From positions 248,001 through 312,000 of the forward strand of contig NZ_JADPKR010000094.1 of assembly GCF_023074055.1 (NCBI RefSeq): DNA of 64,000 bases. The letters are read 5' to 3'. The stretch's first letter is position 1. The number at the start of each line of letters is the position of its first letter. A program made the position numbers and the translations under genes. The notes under the pieces are model-generated. The model had not been told where the DNA came from. It saw only the letters and a list, made by a program, of their open reading frames with translations, and ran no database searches. Positions 1 to 9,731 of the stretch are shown here, piece by piece. Source of the DNA: Bradyrhizobium sp. 141. GTDB taxonomy: Bacteria > Pseudomonadota > Alphaproteobacteria > Rhizobiales > Xanthobacteraceae.

Positions 1-271
1 ACGAATCGACGTCCACGCCCTTGTGGTGCTTTGCGCAGAGCAGCATCAGGTTGTTCAGGTCTCTGGCGAGCGCTGGCGAACGAACGGGATCGCCGCGTGG
101 CCGGTCTGCACTGTCGGCCACGATATGCGCGATGAAGCCAAACTTTCCATCCTCACGGCCGGCGATCAGGTCACCGATGAGATCCTCGTTGCATCCGCGA
201 TACTCGCAGCGTCCCCCAGCCTTGGCCCAGAGAGCGACCTGAATTTTGCTTGGGATTTGCGATTTTGCCAT
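1..271 (-). CDS. HNH endonuclease, N-terminal part (cut by window edge)
   Basis: The reverse strand reads without a stop from an ATG at 271 to the window edge, giving about 90 residues that begin MAKSQIPSKIQVALWAKAGG. A Cys pair (GRCEYRGC), the run IAHIVADS followed by RPRGD, and a closing LMLLCAKHH match the Cys/His layout of HNH nucleases whose zinc finger sits at the extreme N-terminus. Such N-termini are known from HNH nucleases fused to a C-terminal SAVED sensor (the Cap5 type of CBASS anti-phage systems), but the part that would show this lies outside the window. It lies next to a recombinase, in a mobile setting. The HNH call is fairly sure; the defence role is inference. Confidence 0.65.
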   Translation of the reverse strand, partial: MAKSQIPSKIQVALWAKAGGRCEYRGCNEDLIGDLIAGREDGKFGFIAHIVADSADRPRGDPVRSPALARDLNNLMLLCAKHHKGVDVDS

Positions 272-309
272 GGTGGAGGTCCGGTACGACTCGGTATAGT
301 ATTCACGTT

Positions 310-1887
310 TTACCCCAAAAGCTCAACCGCGCGGTTCGACAATCCCCACGCGCTTCCTGGGCTGCATCTGGAGGCCGAAGGTGGACCAGCAGAGCCGACC
401 CGCGAGAGCGAGGAATTCCTGGAAGATCTTGCCGTAACCTCCGAACGGTATCGGTCACCGAATTTCGGGTGATCGAAGCCAATGACATTTTCGCCGCCAC
501 CGCCCAGCAGCCGCAAGCGCTCTTCAACGCTTTCCCGCTCCAGGTCGCACTCATCGATCCGCTTGAGCAACTCGTCCGGCTTCCGACGGCTATTTGCGAT
601 GGCATATGACAGGCGTTCGATCTCGGTAGTCAACACGCGGCGTCGACGCTCTAGCTTAGCGTGTTCGCTGCCCTTATTCCGATCGTTTTTGCGCTCCTCC
701 TTCCAGGCACACATCGCCTCTTCAATGGCTTTCGGCGAAAGCAATTTCAGTTGGATTTTGTCGGAAGCATCCTCGAGCAGAACGTCCATGTCAAAGCTAC
801 GGGTGTGCTCGCAGGTGCTCCGCTGATGCGCGCTCGCGCATGCCGCGCGCGGTGCACCGTTACGCGAGGATTGAGCGATTCGCATGTGGCCATTGCAGAC
901 GCCACACCGGAGCACACCGGCAAGCGGGTGCTCATTGTTGCGCGGGATCACGACCCGACGCCGCGGGTTGCCAGTCGGTCCGAACATAGATACGGCGCGC
1001 GCGCTACGAACCTCCTGCGTTCGATTCCAGAGCACTTGTGGAACGATCCGCAGCTCTGGTTTTTTGACTACGATATGGCGCTCTTCTGGATTGCGGCGCT
1101 TCTGTTTCTTCTGGGTCTCCGGGTTGAGAATTGTCGAGCGAACGTTCCAATGTATCTCGCCGATATATAGATCGTTGCCGATAATGCCGCGACCATGCCG
1201 ACCGCCTGTGATGCACTGATGATTCCAGGTGGTACGGCCAGCCTTGTTCTTGTGACGAGTTGCCCCTGGTGAGGGCACGCCGTCGCGGATGAGATCAGCG
1301 GCGATAGTTCGGGTCGAGCGGCCCGCTGCATATTCGGTGAAGATGCGGAGCGCTATCTTTGCTTCGTTCTCATCGATCACGCGTTCGCCCGGCGCGCCCG
1401 GCCTCGGTCGATAACCATAGGCGTATGAGCCAGGAATTCTTCCGTTGGCAACAGCGTTGTCATGGCCGCGCCGAACCTTTTCGGCGAGCTGCGGCTTGTA
1501 AATCGTGTTGTAGAGACTTGCGATGCTGATGTCAGTGGCGGTCGCATAGACCCCTTTCTGATCCATCAGCTCAACGCCGTTGAACTCAAAAACCTGCTTG
1601 AGACGCTGGATGGTTGCGGGATCGCGCGACAAGCGGTCGAAATGCTCAACCACGACTACGTCAAAGTCCTGGTTTCTCACACCGTTGAGCAAGCGCTGAT
1701 AGCCGTCCCGCGCACCTTCGGTAAGACCAGATTTTGCGGCATCCACAAGCTCGCCGATGACATCGAGGCCGTTGCGCAATGCGACCTTCCGGCAGAGCAA
1801 TAGCTGACCGTCAATCGAGGTCGCCTTTTGCATGTCGCTGGAATAACGGGCGTATAGTACGGCCGTTTTCTTCGACGCTGTCGTCAT
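310..1887 (-). CDS. Large serine recombinase (resolvase/recombinase family)
   Basis: A 525-residue site-specific recombinase. The N-terminal catalytic domain starts with LYARYSSDMQ, where the Ser is the expected nucleophile, and continues with VVVEHFDRLSRD. A central Recombinase domain follows (DGVPSPG, then GRGIIGNDLYIGEIHWN), next a zinc ribbon (LRCGVCNGHM with a later Cys pair), and a charged coiled-coil stretch at about residues 390-450. The last 45 residues (after DRYRSEV) look unlike protein. The neighbouring frame reads YGKIFQEFLALAGRLCWST and ends at a stop, so a frameshift near position 440 may have replaced the natural C-terminus. The catalytic part is intact. It probably moved the surrounding accessory DNA. 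Confidence 0.85.
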   Translation of the reverse strand: MTTASKKTAVLYARYSSDMQKATSIDGQLLLCRKVALRNGLDVIGELVDAAKSGLTEGARDGYQRLLNGVRNQDFDVVVVEHFDRLSRDPATIQRLKQVFEFNGVELMDQKGVYATATDISIASLYNTIYKPQLAEKVRRGHDNAVANGRIPGSYAYGYRPRPGAPGERVIDENEAKIALRIFTEYAAGRSTRTIAADLIRDGVPSPGATRHKNKAGRTTWNHQCITGGRHGRGIIGNDLYIGEIHWNVRSTILNPETQKKQKRRNPEERHIVVKKPELRIVPQVLWNRTQEVRSARAVSMFGPTGNPRRRVVIPRNNEHPLAGVLRCGVCNGHMRIAQSSRNGAPRAACASAHQRSTCEHTRSFDMDVLLEDASDKIQLKLLSPKAIEEAMCAWKEERKNDRNKGSEHAKLERRRRVLTTEIERLSYAIANSRRKPDELLKRIDECDLERESVEERLRLLGGGGENVIGFDHPKFGDRYRSEVTARSSRNSSLSRVGSAGPPSASRCSPGSAWGLSNRAVELLG

Positions 1888-2077
1888 GCCGGTCCTTTAT
1901 CGGCTGCCCCGAGCCGTGATTTTCATCCCGTGCGACCTGACGTCCGATAGCGCGCGCCAACTCAAACCAGATTTCCTCATTGTCCGGATTATCCCAGCTC
2001 TGAGGATGAGAGGGGGCAAGCGGTCGAATGATCGCTCGTTGTCTTCGGAGAGATCGGATGCGGGTACGCATTTGCAA
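1811..2077 (-). CDS. Small acidic protein overlapping the recombinase start
   Basis: An 88-residue frame overlaps the first 77 bases of the recombinase gene in another frame, as expected for translational coupling. The middle reads SWDNPDNEEIWFELARAIGR and the C-terminal half is rich in Asp, Glu and His. Short proteins of this WxxPxNExxWxELARAxGR type are commonly found just upstream of such recombinases in Bradyrhizobium; this is recalled family knowledge, not a search result. The start at 2077 is uncertain and the first 30 residues are Arg-rich. The function is unknown. Confidence 0.4.
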   Translation of the reverse strand: MQMRTRIRSLRRQRAIIRPLAPSHPQSWDNPDNEEIWFELARAIGRQVARDENHGSGQPIKDRHDDSVEENGRTIRPLFQRHAKGDLD

Positions 2078-3318
2078 ACTCGCGAGCAGAAGCTAGCGTA
2101 AATTTCTGCGCTGCGCTGCAGCCAAGCCGCAGCGATTACTCGCAACGCTTCTCTCATGCTGACTTCGGCAGCGTCGAATGAAAATGAAATTCTTCAAGTG
2201 CCGCGGCGCGCGTGAGGGCATTCCTAGCGATGAGGCGCGTAGTCGAGAGCAGATACGCTAAGCAAAGCGGAGTAAAAATACTTGCGGGTGGGCGACGTAA
2301 GTCTGTGGCTGGGAGACCGGTGCCTAGCGGACCCGTTCTCGGTTCACGAGGCTTCTCGTACAGATGTGTAGTGGCTGCCGCGGAGCGCCGGCTCGTCCAT
2401 CAATAAAATTTGGCCGCTGGCGGCGAATTGTCGCGCACAGCCCAGACGCGGTGGTCCGACCCCAAGGAACCGTCGCTGATTGGGTCTTTCTTATTCCGCT
2501 GGTTCGATGATCCTTGCGTCGAGCCTCCAAGAGCAAGCACTCCGTCTGCGTGAGCTCCGTAATCGGGCGTCGAAAAGCACTGTCAGAAAAACGCATACTT
2601 CTGATAGAGTCCTTCCGCTCCGATATCCAAGGAGTTCAAAACTGAACTCGCTGCCCAGGTCCCGTCCGGTGTCTGGATCCTCACGGATTTCCTCCATGTC
2701 GGCTGGCGAGACACCGTCGATGGTGCCCGTGGCCTATTTTATTAAATGTTGTCGGCTTTATGTGTCCATGTTTTGCGGGAACGGAGACCGCGACCCCAAA
2801 GCATCAGACCTCGCTTGAAAAGATCGAACAGAAGATCGAGCGGAAGAAGGATGAGGCTGTCTTCCTAGCGCGTGAGTTCACCAAGTCTCGGCGGCGAAGA
2901 TCAGGCCTTGGGCGCGCTTCCTACCCTTCTGGGCAAGGGCTGTCTCGCACGGCTCGGCTACGCCCCATGGCCGTGCCAGTCCCTCGCGGCTGACGCCAGA
3001 TGGCTTCGCCGGCGTGGCGCGTCAGGCGCTCGATGAGCCTGGCGTGGAACGGGAACCTACCGAAGCCGAACGTGCCTATTGATGAGGGCCTCTCGACCCA
3101 GATTCCCGTCAAACCCGGTCGTCCGTCAAAGGCCGCTTCTCGCGTAAAGCCTGATCATCATGCATGCAGGCACATACACCACGTTGTCGCGCGAGACGGC
3201 GCGGGAAGCACGAATCGGCTCAACCCCGGCGTTTGGTCCGGCCTCGTGTCTACAATCGTCTTAATGCCTGTTGCGGATTTCGTGTAGATTTTCCGGATCG
3301 AGCAGCACCGGTCTCCTT
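2078..3318. other. No intact gene; eroded DNA
   Basis: No reading frame on either strand here looks like a complete gene. One short coding-like stretch at about 2805-2880 on the plus strand reads SLEKIEQKIERKKDEAVFLA, a charged helix, and may be a leftover of a lost gene. The rest holds only short frames without recognisable motifs. Confidence 0.5.
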
Positions 3319-4184
3319 CTAGCTCCTGACGGAAAAGCGGTTGAAAGCTGTCAGGCTCTGAATGCGGAGCTCCACTTCGCGCTGATAGATCGTCCTTTGC
3401 AAGAACACGATTTCCGCGTCTCGATCGCTTTCGTCGACATCGATGTACCAAGACTTTGAGCGTCCATCGATACCGTCACTCCAGCGATATCCACGCGTCT
3501 TGAGTTCATCCTTCGGCTCGAACGGCGAATGTTCGGCCCAGATCCTAGTGGTTTTGCGCCGCGCACGTTCCAGCAGTGCGGAAAGAACGGTCCTATTGTG
3601 ATCGGGGAGCTGCAAGGGTTGGATCTCGAGGAGCGCGAGGCAGTCATCGACAGCGCGATGAGCCTCATGAAACAGGCCCGCCTTCATCCGCAGATACGGC
3701 AGCCGTGAGCCTTCGAAGCCATGACTGCGCCATTCAATCTCACTGACCGAACACGCCCAAGCTTGATGCTCAAACGACGGACTGTAACGCTCCATGAACG
3801 TGCGATCGAAAGCGGCATTGTGCGCAATGACGACAACGGCATCTGCCGCGAAGGCGGCAACGCGATTCGGGTCAAGGTTGTGGCCATTGACCATCTCGTC
3901 GGTAATCCCGGTGAGAGCCGTAACCTCGGGGGGATGGCCACCGACGGCTGGTTGAAACAGCTGAATGTATCGCGGGCTCGGGTGGTCCGGCCGTCCGGTA
4001 GGTACGCGAATTTGACCATTCCAAGCTCGATGATCTGATCGCGGGTCGAATTCACGCCGATCGTCTCGACATCCAGTAGGAGAGCAGTCTTGGCTGCTTC
4101 ATCGTTGCTCGCAGCGAATTCTGGCCGCGGAACGAGCCGGCGCAAGATGCGATAATCCCGTGATTGCTCGAGCGCGGCCGCCAT
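3319..4184 (-). pseudogene. DnaQ-like 3'-5' exonuclease, frameshifted
   Basis: Two overlapping minus-strand frames together make one DEDDh exonuclease of about 285 residues. The upstream frame carries LLLDVETIGVN, with the first metal-binding D-x-E, and RDQIIELGMVKF. The downstream frame carries TALTGITDEMVNGH, VIAHNAAFDRTFM and EAHRAVDDCLALLE, with the later catalytic Asp residues. The frames join at a run of six G (3928-3933 on the plus strand). One more base would restore IPPEVTALTG. The break is either a true single-base deletion or a homopolymer error. The family trims DNA 3' ends in proofreading or repair. All catalytic residues survive. Confidence 0.85.
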
Positions 4185-4379
4185 TTCGGCCAGGTTACGG
4201 GATCGGTCATTTTCTTGGTCAACAGATGAAATCGCGTTCCGCGTGCACCTGACTGCACTCTACCGGATGCGCTCGGGCGAGGCATCGGTGCCTGTGGACA
4301 GCTATTCGCCGGTTTACGTCCGCAGCTATCGGCTGGGTGGAAATAACCGGTCGGGCGAAACGGCATCCGCGACCAGCCA

Positions 4380-4591
4380 GCGGGGACGCTCGAGTCCAGC
4401 ACCTTGCCAACTTCACTAGAGGCTTCGCCCGCCGAAGTGTCGAACGGCGGATATTGATGGCGATCTCTATGGCACGCTCGCATCCACCCGTGCTCCTCGC
4501 ATTCGCGGCTAGCGCCGACCTGCTGCAGCACCGAGATCGCCCAGCCGCGAGCGTCCGGGATCGAGGGTCCTCTCTCCGGTACAATCAGCAT
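4380..4591 (-). pseudogene. Decayed small protein of the RECEEHxWM family, copy 1
   Basis: The minus-strand frame starts MLIVPERGPSIPDARGW and contains RECEEHGWM followed, after a short out-of-frame stretch that reads ERAIEIA, by YPPFDTSAGEASSEVGKVLD. The order RECEEHGWM, then an Arg/Ala helix, then a Pro-rich turn and a VLD motif matches a short conserved Bradyrhizobium protein of unknown function. Small compensating insertions or deletions have scrambled the middle. A second damaged copy lies near 7.6 kb. Confidence 0.5.
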
Positions 4592-4870
4592 CGAATTCGC
4601 TCCAACGAATCCCCCAGACAGTTCCGGCGGTTAGCACAACGTGGGATTCCGGATCGTCTGGCCGAATGCGGTCACGTGCTAGGGGGGCCTCATGACCCAG
4701 CCGGGCGCGGTCCTCTGACCTCCCGCGAGATCCAAGGGCCTTCCGCGAGCACGGGAATCTGCCCGCGGAGCCGGCCGACGAGGAGCCGAAGTGCAGATCG
4801 AGCAAGTCGGCTTCGGAGCCGAAGAAGGACAGGCGTGCCGCATCGACACAGTCCAAAATGAGCGCTGAAT

Positions 4871-5233
4871 TCAGCGATCGGGCCCGTCATATTCCGCCCA
4901 ACAATCGGTCGTCTCGTACACCCTCACGCTCGAGAGTTGCGCAAGGCACGGTTTCGCGTGCTTCCAGATCCAGATGGCGATATATTCCGCCGTCGGATTT
5001 TCCAGTCCCGGGACTTTGTTCAGGCAATGGTGATCGAGCTTCTTTAGAAGAAGACCGAACGCTTCTTCCATGTTGAAGAAATCCATTACGAACCCGGTGT
5101 GCGGATCGACGGGCCCGTTCAGCACGACCTCGACCCGATAGGAATGACCGTGCATCCGATGACAGCGATGTGTCTGCGGGACGTTTGGAAGTCGGTGCGC
5201 TGCCTCGAACTTAAATACCTGGGATATCTTCAT
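4871..5233 (-). CDS. queD: 6-carboxytetrahydropterin synthase / 6-pyruvoyl-tetrahydropterin synthase family (QueD)
   Basis: A 120-residue protein of the T-fold pterin synthase family, of normal length. It converts 7,8-dihydroneopterin triphosphate to 6-carboxytetrahydropterin in queuosine synthesis, or to the pyruvoyl pterin in related enzymes. Visible hallmarks are FEAAHRLP (first zinc His), a Cys-rich turn leading to MHGHSYRVEV (the zinc-binding HGH), MDFFNMEEAF, KLDHHCLN (catalytic Asp/His) and NPTAEYIAIWIW (catalytic Glu region). The ATG at 5233 starts MKISQVFKFEAAHRLP; a longer in-frame start exists but adds an unconserved leader. No queC or queE is seen nearby, so the gene stands alone in eroded DNA. 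It appears intact. Confidence 0.9.
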   Translation of the reverse strand: MKISQVFKFEAAHRLPNVPQTHRCHRMHGHSYRVEVVLNGPVDPHTGFVMDFFNMEEAFGLLLKKLDHHCLNKVPGLENPTAEYIAIWIWKHAKPCLAQLSSVRVYETTDCWAEYDGPDR

Positions 5234-6014
5234 CTGATGCCGGGATGTTTGTGGGATTGCACGCTGAGTCGCCATTTCCGATGAGCAGACATTACGCGAC
5301 GGCGTGCCGCATGTGGTCGACGGCGTCAAATTGTCGAGCCCCCTCTCATCGAACCGGTCCGGCAGAGCTTCCGGCTGCGGCTACACGAATTTTGAGTTCG
5401 TGTCCGCGAGTGATGCCCACGCGGCGCGATTTGCTGACGCAAATCGAGTCACCACGCCGGCCGGGACCGGCAGCCTGCCGTTCGTCTCGATCGCGATAAG
5501 GAACCCGAGATCATGGAGCGCTTGCACGAGATCGTCGCCGAACCGCAACAGTGGTTCTGGGCACGTTCATTGCCTGTGCCATGCAGGCGATGGAGCGTCT
5601 ACTACAAGATCCGGTAGATGCCGAAGCCAACTTGAGGCGCTAGGGTCCGGCCGCGTTCCCCCGCCGGTCATCATCGAGGAAACAGAAATGAACGCAACCG
5701 ACGGGAAGCCAACAAAGGGCAGAACGGCACAATATGACTGGCAGAACCTGGGTGGCTACCCACGAACACCTCAATCAGGATCCTCGTTGTTCTGACTTAA
5801 GAGCCGCAGAAGGCTACGATTGCCGGGAGGCGTATACCTAGGGAAAATCGACTAAGGCAAAAATCAGCTTGTGAAACGTCAAACGGATTTACGCGATCAC
5901 GGCGATCGATTGGCGCAGATAAACTTATGTACCCCTGTGCAAGGAGCAGATCCGGAGAGGGTTGCGCTGAGTACGCGATCAGCGAATTTGGAAAAGCTCG
6001 CGACACGTTCATCC
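5234..6014. other. No recognisable gene
   Basis: About 780 bases without a convincing coding region. A plus-strand frame at 5304-5795 is open but reads as low-complexity Ser/Arg-rich sequence with no motif. Short stretches such as TFIACAMQAMERLLQDPVDA at about 5558-5615 look coding in one frame but are broken at once by stops. This is probably a gene remnant. Confidence 0.45.
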
Positions 6015-7442
6015 ATGAATGAGCCGGATACGGAATTCGCGCTCGAGAGCGAGCGCAATTTGATGCCACAGAAGAAACAGCACATCGATCTATCGGACCC
6101 GAATCTCTCGAGCCTTATCCTGCGGCTCGCCATTCCATCTGTTGTTGGGTTATCGATCCATGCGTTACAGCAGGTCGTCAATGCGATCTTTGTTGGCGCA
6201 CTTGGCGCGCAGGCGATCGCAGCTGTGAGCATGACCTTGCCGATCATGGTCCTGCTCGCGGCAGTCGGACAGGGGATCGGGGTTGGAACGGCGTCGTTCA
6301 TATCTCGTCATCTGGGCGCTCGTGAGTACCTAGAGGCGAGTCGAGGCGCAAGTACAGCACTCGCCCTCACCGCTCCGACCGGTATCATAGTTACCGTCGC
6401 ACTGCTTCCAAATCTGCCAGCGATATTCGCAAGCCTCGGAGCCACTCCAACCATCATGCCCGTGGCGCTCGACTACGCGGGAACGCTTTTGTTCGGGAAC
6501 ACCCTGATGCTTCTAAACATCGTCAGCGGGTTCATTGTCAGAGCCGAAGGCGATACGCGATTCAGCATGTGGGCGATGCTTACCGCGTTTCTACTAAACG
6601 CTGTGCTTGACCCCGTCTTCATATTCCTGCTTCACCTTGGTGTGCGAGGCGCAGCCATCGCAACGCTGGTATCGCAGATCGCTGCTATTGGACTCTATAT
6701 CGCGTATTTTACGAAGCTTGGCGGGACAGTTCTCGTCAGGGTATCTCACATATCATTGCGAGCAGATCGGATCAGACAGCTCGCGTTGGTAGGCGCGCCG
6801 GCGACAATGACGAGTATCTTATCTGCTTTTGCCGTTATGCTGTTGTATGGAGCTGCTGCACCGTTCGGCGATGATTCCATCGCCGCAGTTGGAATAGCTG
6901 TGCGAATCTTGATGGTCGGCGCACTGCCTATCACCGGGTTCTGCATAGGCGCTCAAGCTATCCTGGGTTTCGGTTAGGGCGCACGCGACTATGTTCGTAT
7001 TCTGAAGGCTGCGAAGTTCATGCTCTTCGTGACGGTCGCATTCTCCATGGTGTATTCTGCAGCCGTTGTGATTTTTGCAAGGCCTTTGGCGAGCCTATTT
7101 AGCGATAACGAGAAGGTCACGGAAATAGCCGTGTCGACCTGCATCGTGTTCCATCTCTTCTTTGGGCTGTTTGGGGTTCAGAGTTTCGTGACGGCAATGC
7201 TTCAGTCGTTTGGGAGAGCACGCCTCAGTGCAATTGTGTCCCTGGCGAGGCAGGGGTATCTCTTCATACCGGCCGTACTGTTATTCCCGATGGTTGCGGG
7301 TTTCAACGGACTGTTAGCCAGTCAAGCAATCGCTGAGCTGGGCGCCGGAATGATCGCTCTGTTCGTCATGTTCCACCAGTTCGGTGAGCTCAGACGAGCG
7401 CTCCGGCACCGTGGTTCAAGAGCAATCGGGATAGCGGGTTGA
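6015..7442 (+). pseudogene. MATE-family multidrug/cation antiporter with an in-frame TAG
   Basis: Two frames in the same register, separated only by TAG at 6975-6977, make one MATE transporter of about 475 residues. The first half begins after MNEPDTEF and contains LRLAIPSVVGLSIHALQQVV, GALGAQAIAAVSMTLP and a typical six-helix half. The second half resumes with GARDYVRILKAAKFMLFV and runs through FGRARLSAIVSLARQG. The family exports drugs or organic compounds from the cell in exchange for Na+ or H+. The TAG falls in the loop joining the two halves (GFG-stop-GARDY), where relatives have an aromatic residue, so a Tyr codon TAC/TAT changing to TAG fits. No other damage is visible, so the inactivation looks recent. 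The start at 6015 is a choice; 6063 is possible. Confidence 0.85.
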
Positions 7443-7456
7443 CCTGAGAACGGATG

Positions 7457-7708
7457 TCATCGAGCCCAGAGCATTGGGCGTAAGCCTCCTGAGAAGCTCG
7501 CGGCAAGATGCGCTGCCAGTGGGCACGGATTTTGCGGGTTCGCGGGCGTGCGATCGGCGCGGTCCTTCATCCAGGCGTGCTCCTCGCACTCGCGGATCGC
7601 ACCGGCTCGCCTAGCGGACGGATCGGGCAGTTCGGCGAGCGATAGCCAATGTGCTCCCGCTCGCCAGGCGGGGGGTGCCTTTTTGCGAGCGCGTTGGCGG
7701 GGCGGCAA
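7457..7708 (-). pseudogene. Decayed small protein of the RECEEHxWM family, copy 2
   Basis: The minus strand reads AIRECEEHAWMKDRAD in frame and then loses similarity through a frameshift. It shares the RECEEHxWM block with the damaged copy at 4380-4591, and the plus-strand DNA around it (gcgtgctcctcgca) is nearly the same. The function of this family is unknown. Confidence 0.45.
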
Positions 7709-8200
7709 GGGCTCTACGCGCGGTCGAAAGGCTCGGCTTTAGCAGAGTGGGTGTTTCTGCGCTTATGCGGGTTTGTCTCTCAACCCGGGTCTTTGGAGCT
7801 GACTTGAATGCCGCCGCTTTGGGTCGACACTTCGCAGGACGCTCTTGAATTTTCGCCTGCCACGATTCGCTGTTGGGCCGTCGTGGCCGCCTCGGTCAAT
7901 CTCGCTTTCATCGCATTGGTCATATTTTTGGCGTGACCGCGAGACGCAATCTTGCTGATTGGACTAGTTGTCTCGCCCACACTGAAACGCGCAACACGCA
8001 CTAGGGAGCTCGGTGCTCTGAAGCACAAGCATTCCAATGTTTCATATCCAGCCTCAGGAGCTATCGTGACTGTCTACACTGGGCCAGTGTTTGAGATGGC
8101 CGTAAAGCAATTCGAAGTGATCGCGAATTATCTGGGGATACCGTAAGACCCCGCCTGCTGCTGCCGAAGCGATCTGTCACGGTGTCGTGCCCAATTCACC
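7709..8200. other. No recognisable gene
   Basis: About 490 bases with only short open frames and no motif on either strand. This stretch separates the eroded RECEEH copy from the truncated glutamate dehydrogenase. Confidence 0.4.
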
Positions 8201-9249
8201 GTGATGACGAGCACAACGGCGGTTTTTGAAGGCTATCGGGTGCAGCATCACCTTACACTTGGCCCTACAAAAGGGGGCACCAGATTCGGGCCAACCGTCG
8301 ACCTTGGCGAAGTCGCAGCGCTCGCGATCTGGATGAGCTGGAAGTGTGGCCTGGTCGGATTGCCATATGGCGGCGCCAAGGGCGGAATTAACGTCGACCC
8401 TTCTAGCTTGTCGAACCGTGAGCTTCTGACTCTGTCGCGCCGGTACATGCTGGAAATGATCCCGTTTGTTGGGCCGCACACAGATGTCATAGCTCCCGAT
8501 CTTGGAACAAACGAGCAGATCATGGCGTGGTTCATGGATATCTACTCGATGTATCAGGGCCAAACCGTCACCGAGATCGTGACTGGCAAACCTGTCAGCG
8601 CTGGCGGAACGCTCGGTCGCCGTGAAGCCACAGGCCGGGGTGTGGCTCATTTGGTTCGCCGCGCAGCGGACGAGCTCAAAATCCCACTCAATGGCGCAGC
8701 CGTTGTTCAAGGCTTTGGAAATGTCTGTTCGATCACCGCACTCGAGCTACACAACATGGGAGCGAAAGTGATCGCGGTCAGCGATCACACGGGCGCGCTT
8801 TATCGACCTCGGGGGCTCGATATACCACAGCTGGTCGGACATGCTGCCTCGCAAGGTAGCCTGGATGGCTACTCCAGCGAGCTTGCTCTAGATCCAGGCG
8901 AGTTGCTGACGATCCCGTGTGACGTGCTTGTTCCGGCTGCCCTGGAATGGGTCATCGACGCCGAAATAGCCAGTAGGAAGGCCATCAGGAGGAGATCTTC
9001 CTCATCCCCGATATTCTCTGCAACTCGGGCGGTGTCGTGGTCAGCTACTTTGAATGGGTGCAGGACCTCCAGCGACTGTTCTGGAAGGAGGAGGAACTCA
9101 CGCGTAGGGAGTATCAACTTTTGGACCGTGCTTTCGAGCGCGTCCTGGCGCGAAGCAAACGTGAAAACCTGTTCAATCGCACGGCAGCCATGGCGATAGG
9201 TGTCGAGCGCGTTCGCGGAGTAAAAGAAACACGCGGACTGTTTCGCTAG
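8201..9249 (+). pseudogene. Glutamate dehydrogenase, truncated and frameshifted
   Basis: This clearly derives from a Glu/Leu/Phe/Val dehydrogenase that interconverts glutamate and 2-oxoglutarate plus ammonia. Preserved parts are FEGYRVQHHLTLGPTKGGTR, the catalytic Lys region VGLPYGGAKGGINVDP, TDVIAPDLGTNEQIMAWFMD and the nucleotide-binding VVQGFGNVCS. The N-terminal 60 or so residues are missing. After VLVPAALEWVIDAEIA about 30 codons are deleted, and the reading frame shifts near 8975 before resuming as FLIPDILCNSGGVVVSYFEW in the frame of 9037-9249. The remaining C-terminus is recognisable. The enzyme cannot be functional. Confidence 0.9.
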
Positions 9250-9731
9250 TAATGTGATCTCGCTGAATGTCTTTGTTGTCAGTTCGATATGTCGGGCCGA
9301 TGACAGACCGGACTTTCTGCACCGTAGGCCCAGGTGGGTCGCCGCCGAAGTTCACGGCGGCGGCCCCTTCTTTACTAGTGAATGAGTGCGTGCGTCTTAC
9401 GAATCGCCCGTCGATCAGAATTGAACCTTGTTTTCCCCGTCACACTTCGTGAATCGTCCTACAAGGGCAAATCTTTGCGGGGCTTGTTGAAGTTGCCGAT
9501 TCCAGCCTGGCGCCGCTTCCACGTTTCTATCAGCTGCTCGACAGTATCTGACTACTATTTGGCGGCGGAATCCACCGTAAACCCGCCGCCGGCGGGCCAC
9601 GCCGGTAATGACTTCCACCTTCGAAAACGTCTCGGACGGTTCAAGGTACTTCTGCTAGGGAAACGCGTACGGCTTCAGGATGCTCGTCCAAGGAAGGCTG
9701 GAGTCTGGAGCTTGACTACGGTGGGGCCTTT
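9250..9731. other. No recognisable gene
   Basis: About 480 bases between the dehydrogenase relic and the outer-membrane protein gene. No frame carries motifs or convincing codon use. Confidence 0.4.

Noticed and set aside
5304..5795. 163-codon plus-strand frame
   Set aside because: Low-complexity Ser/Arg/Pro sequence without motifs; a better-looking short stretch lies in another frame and is cut by stops.
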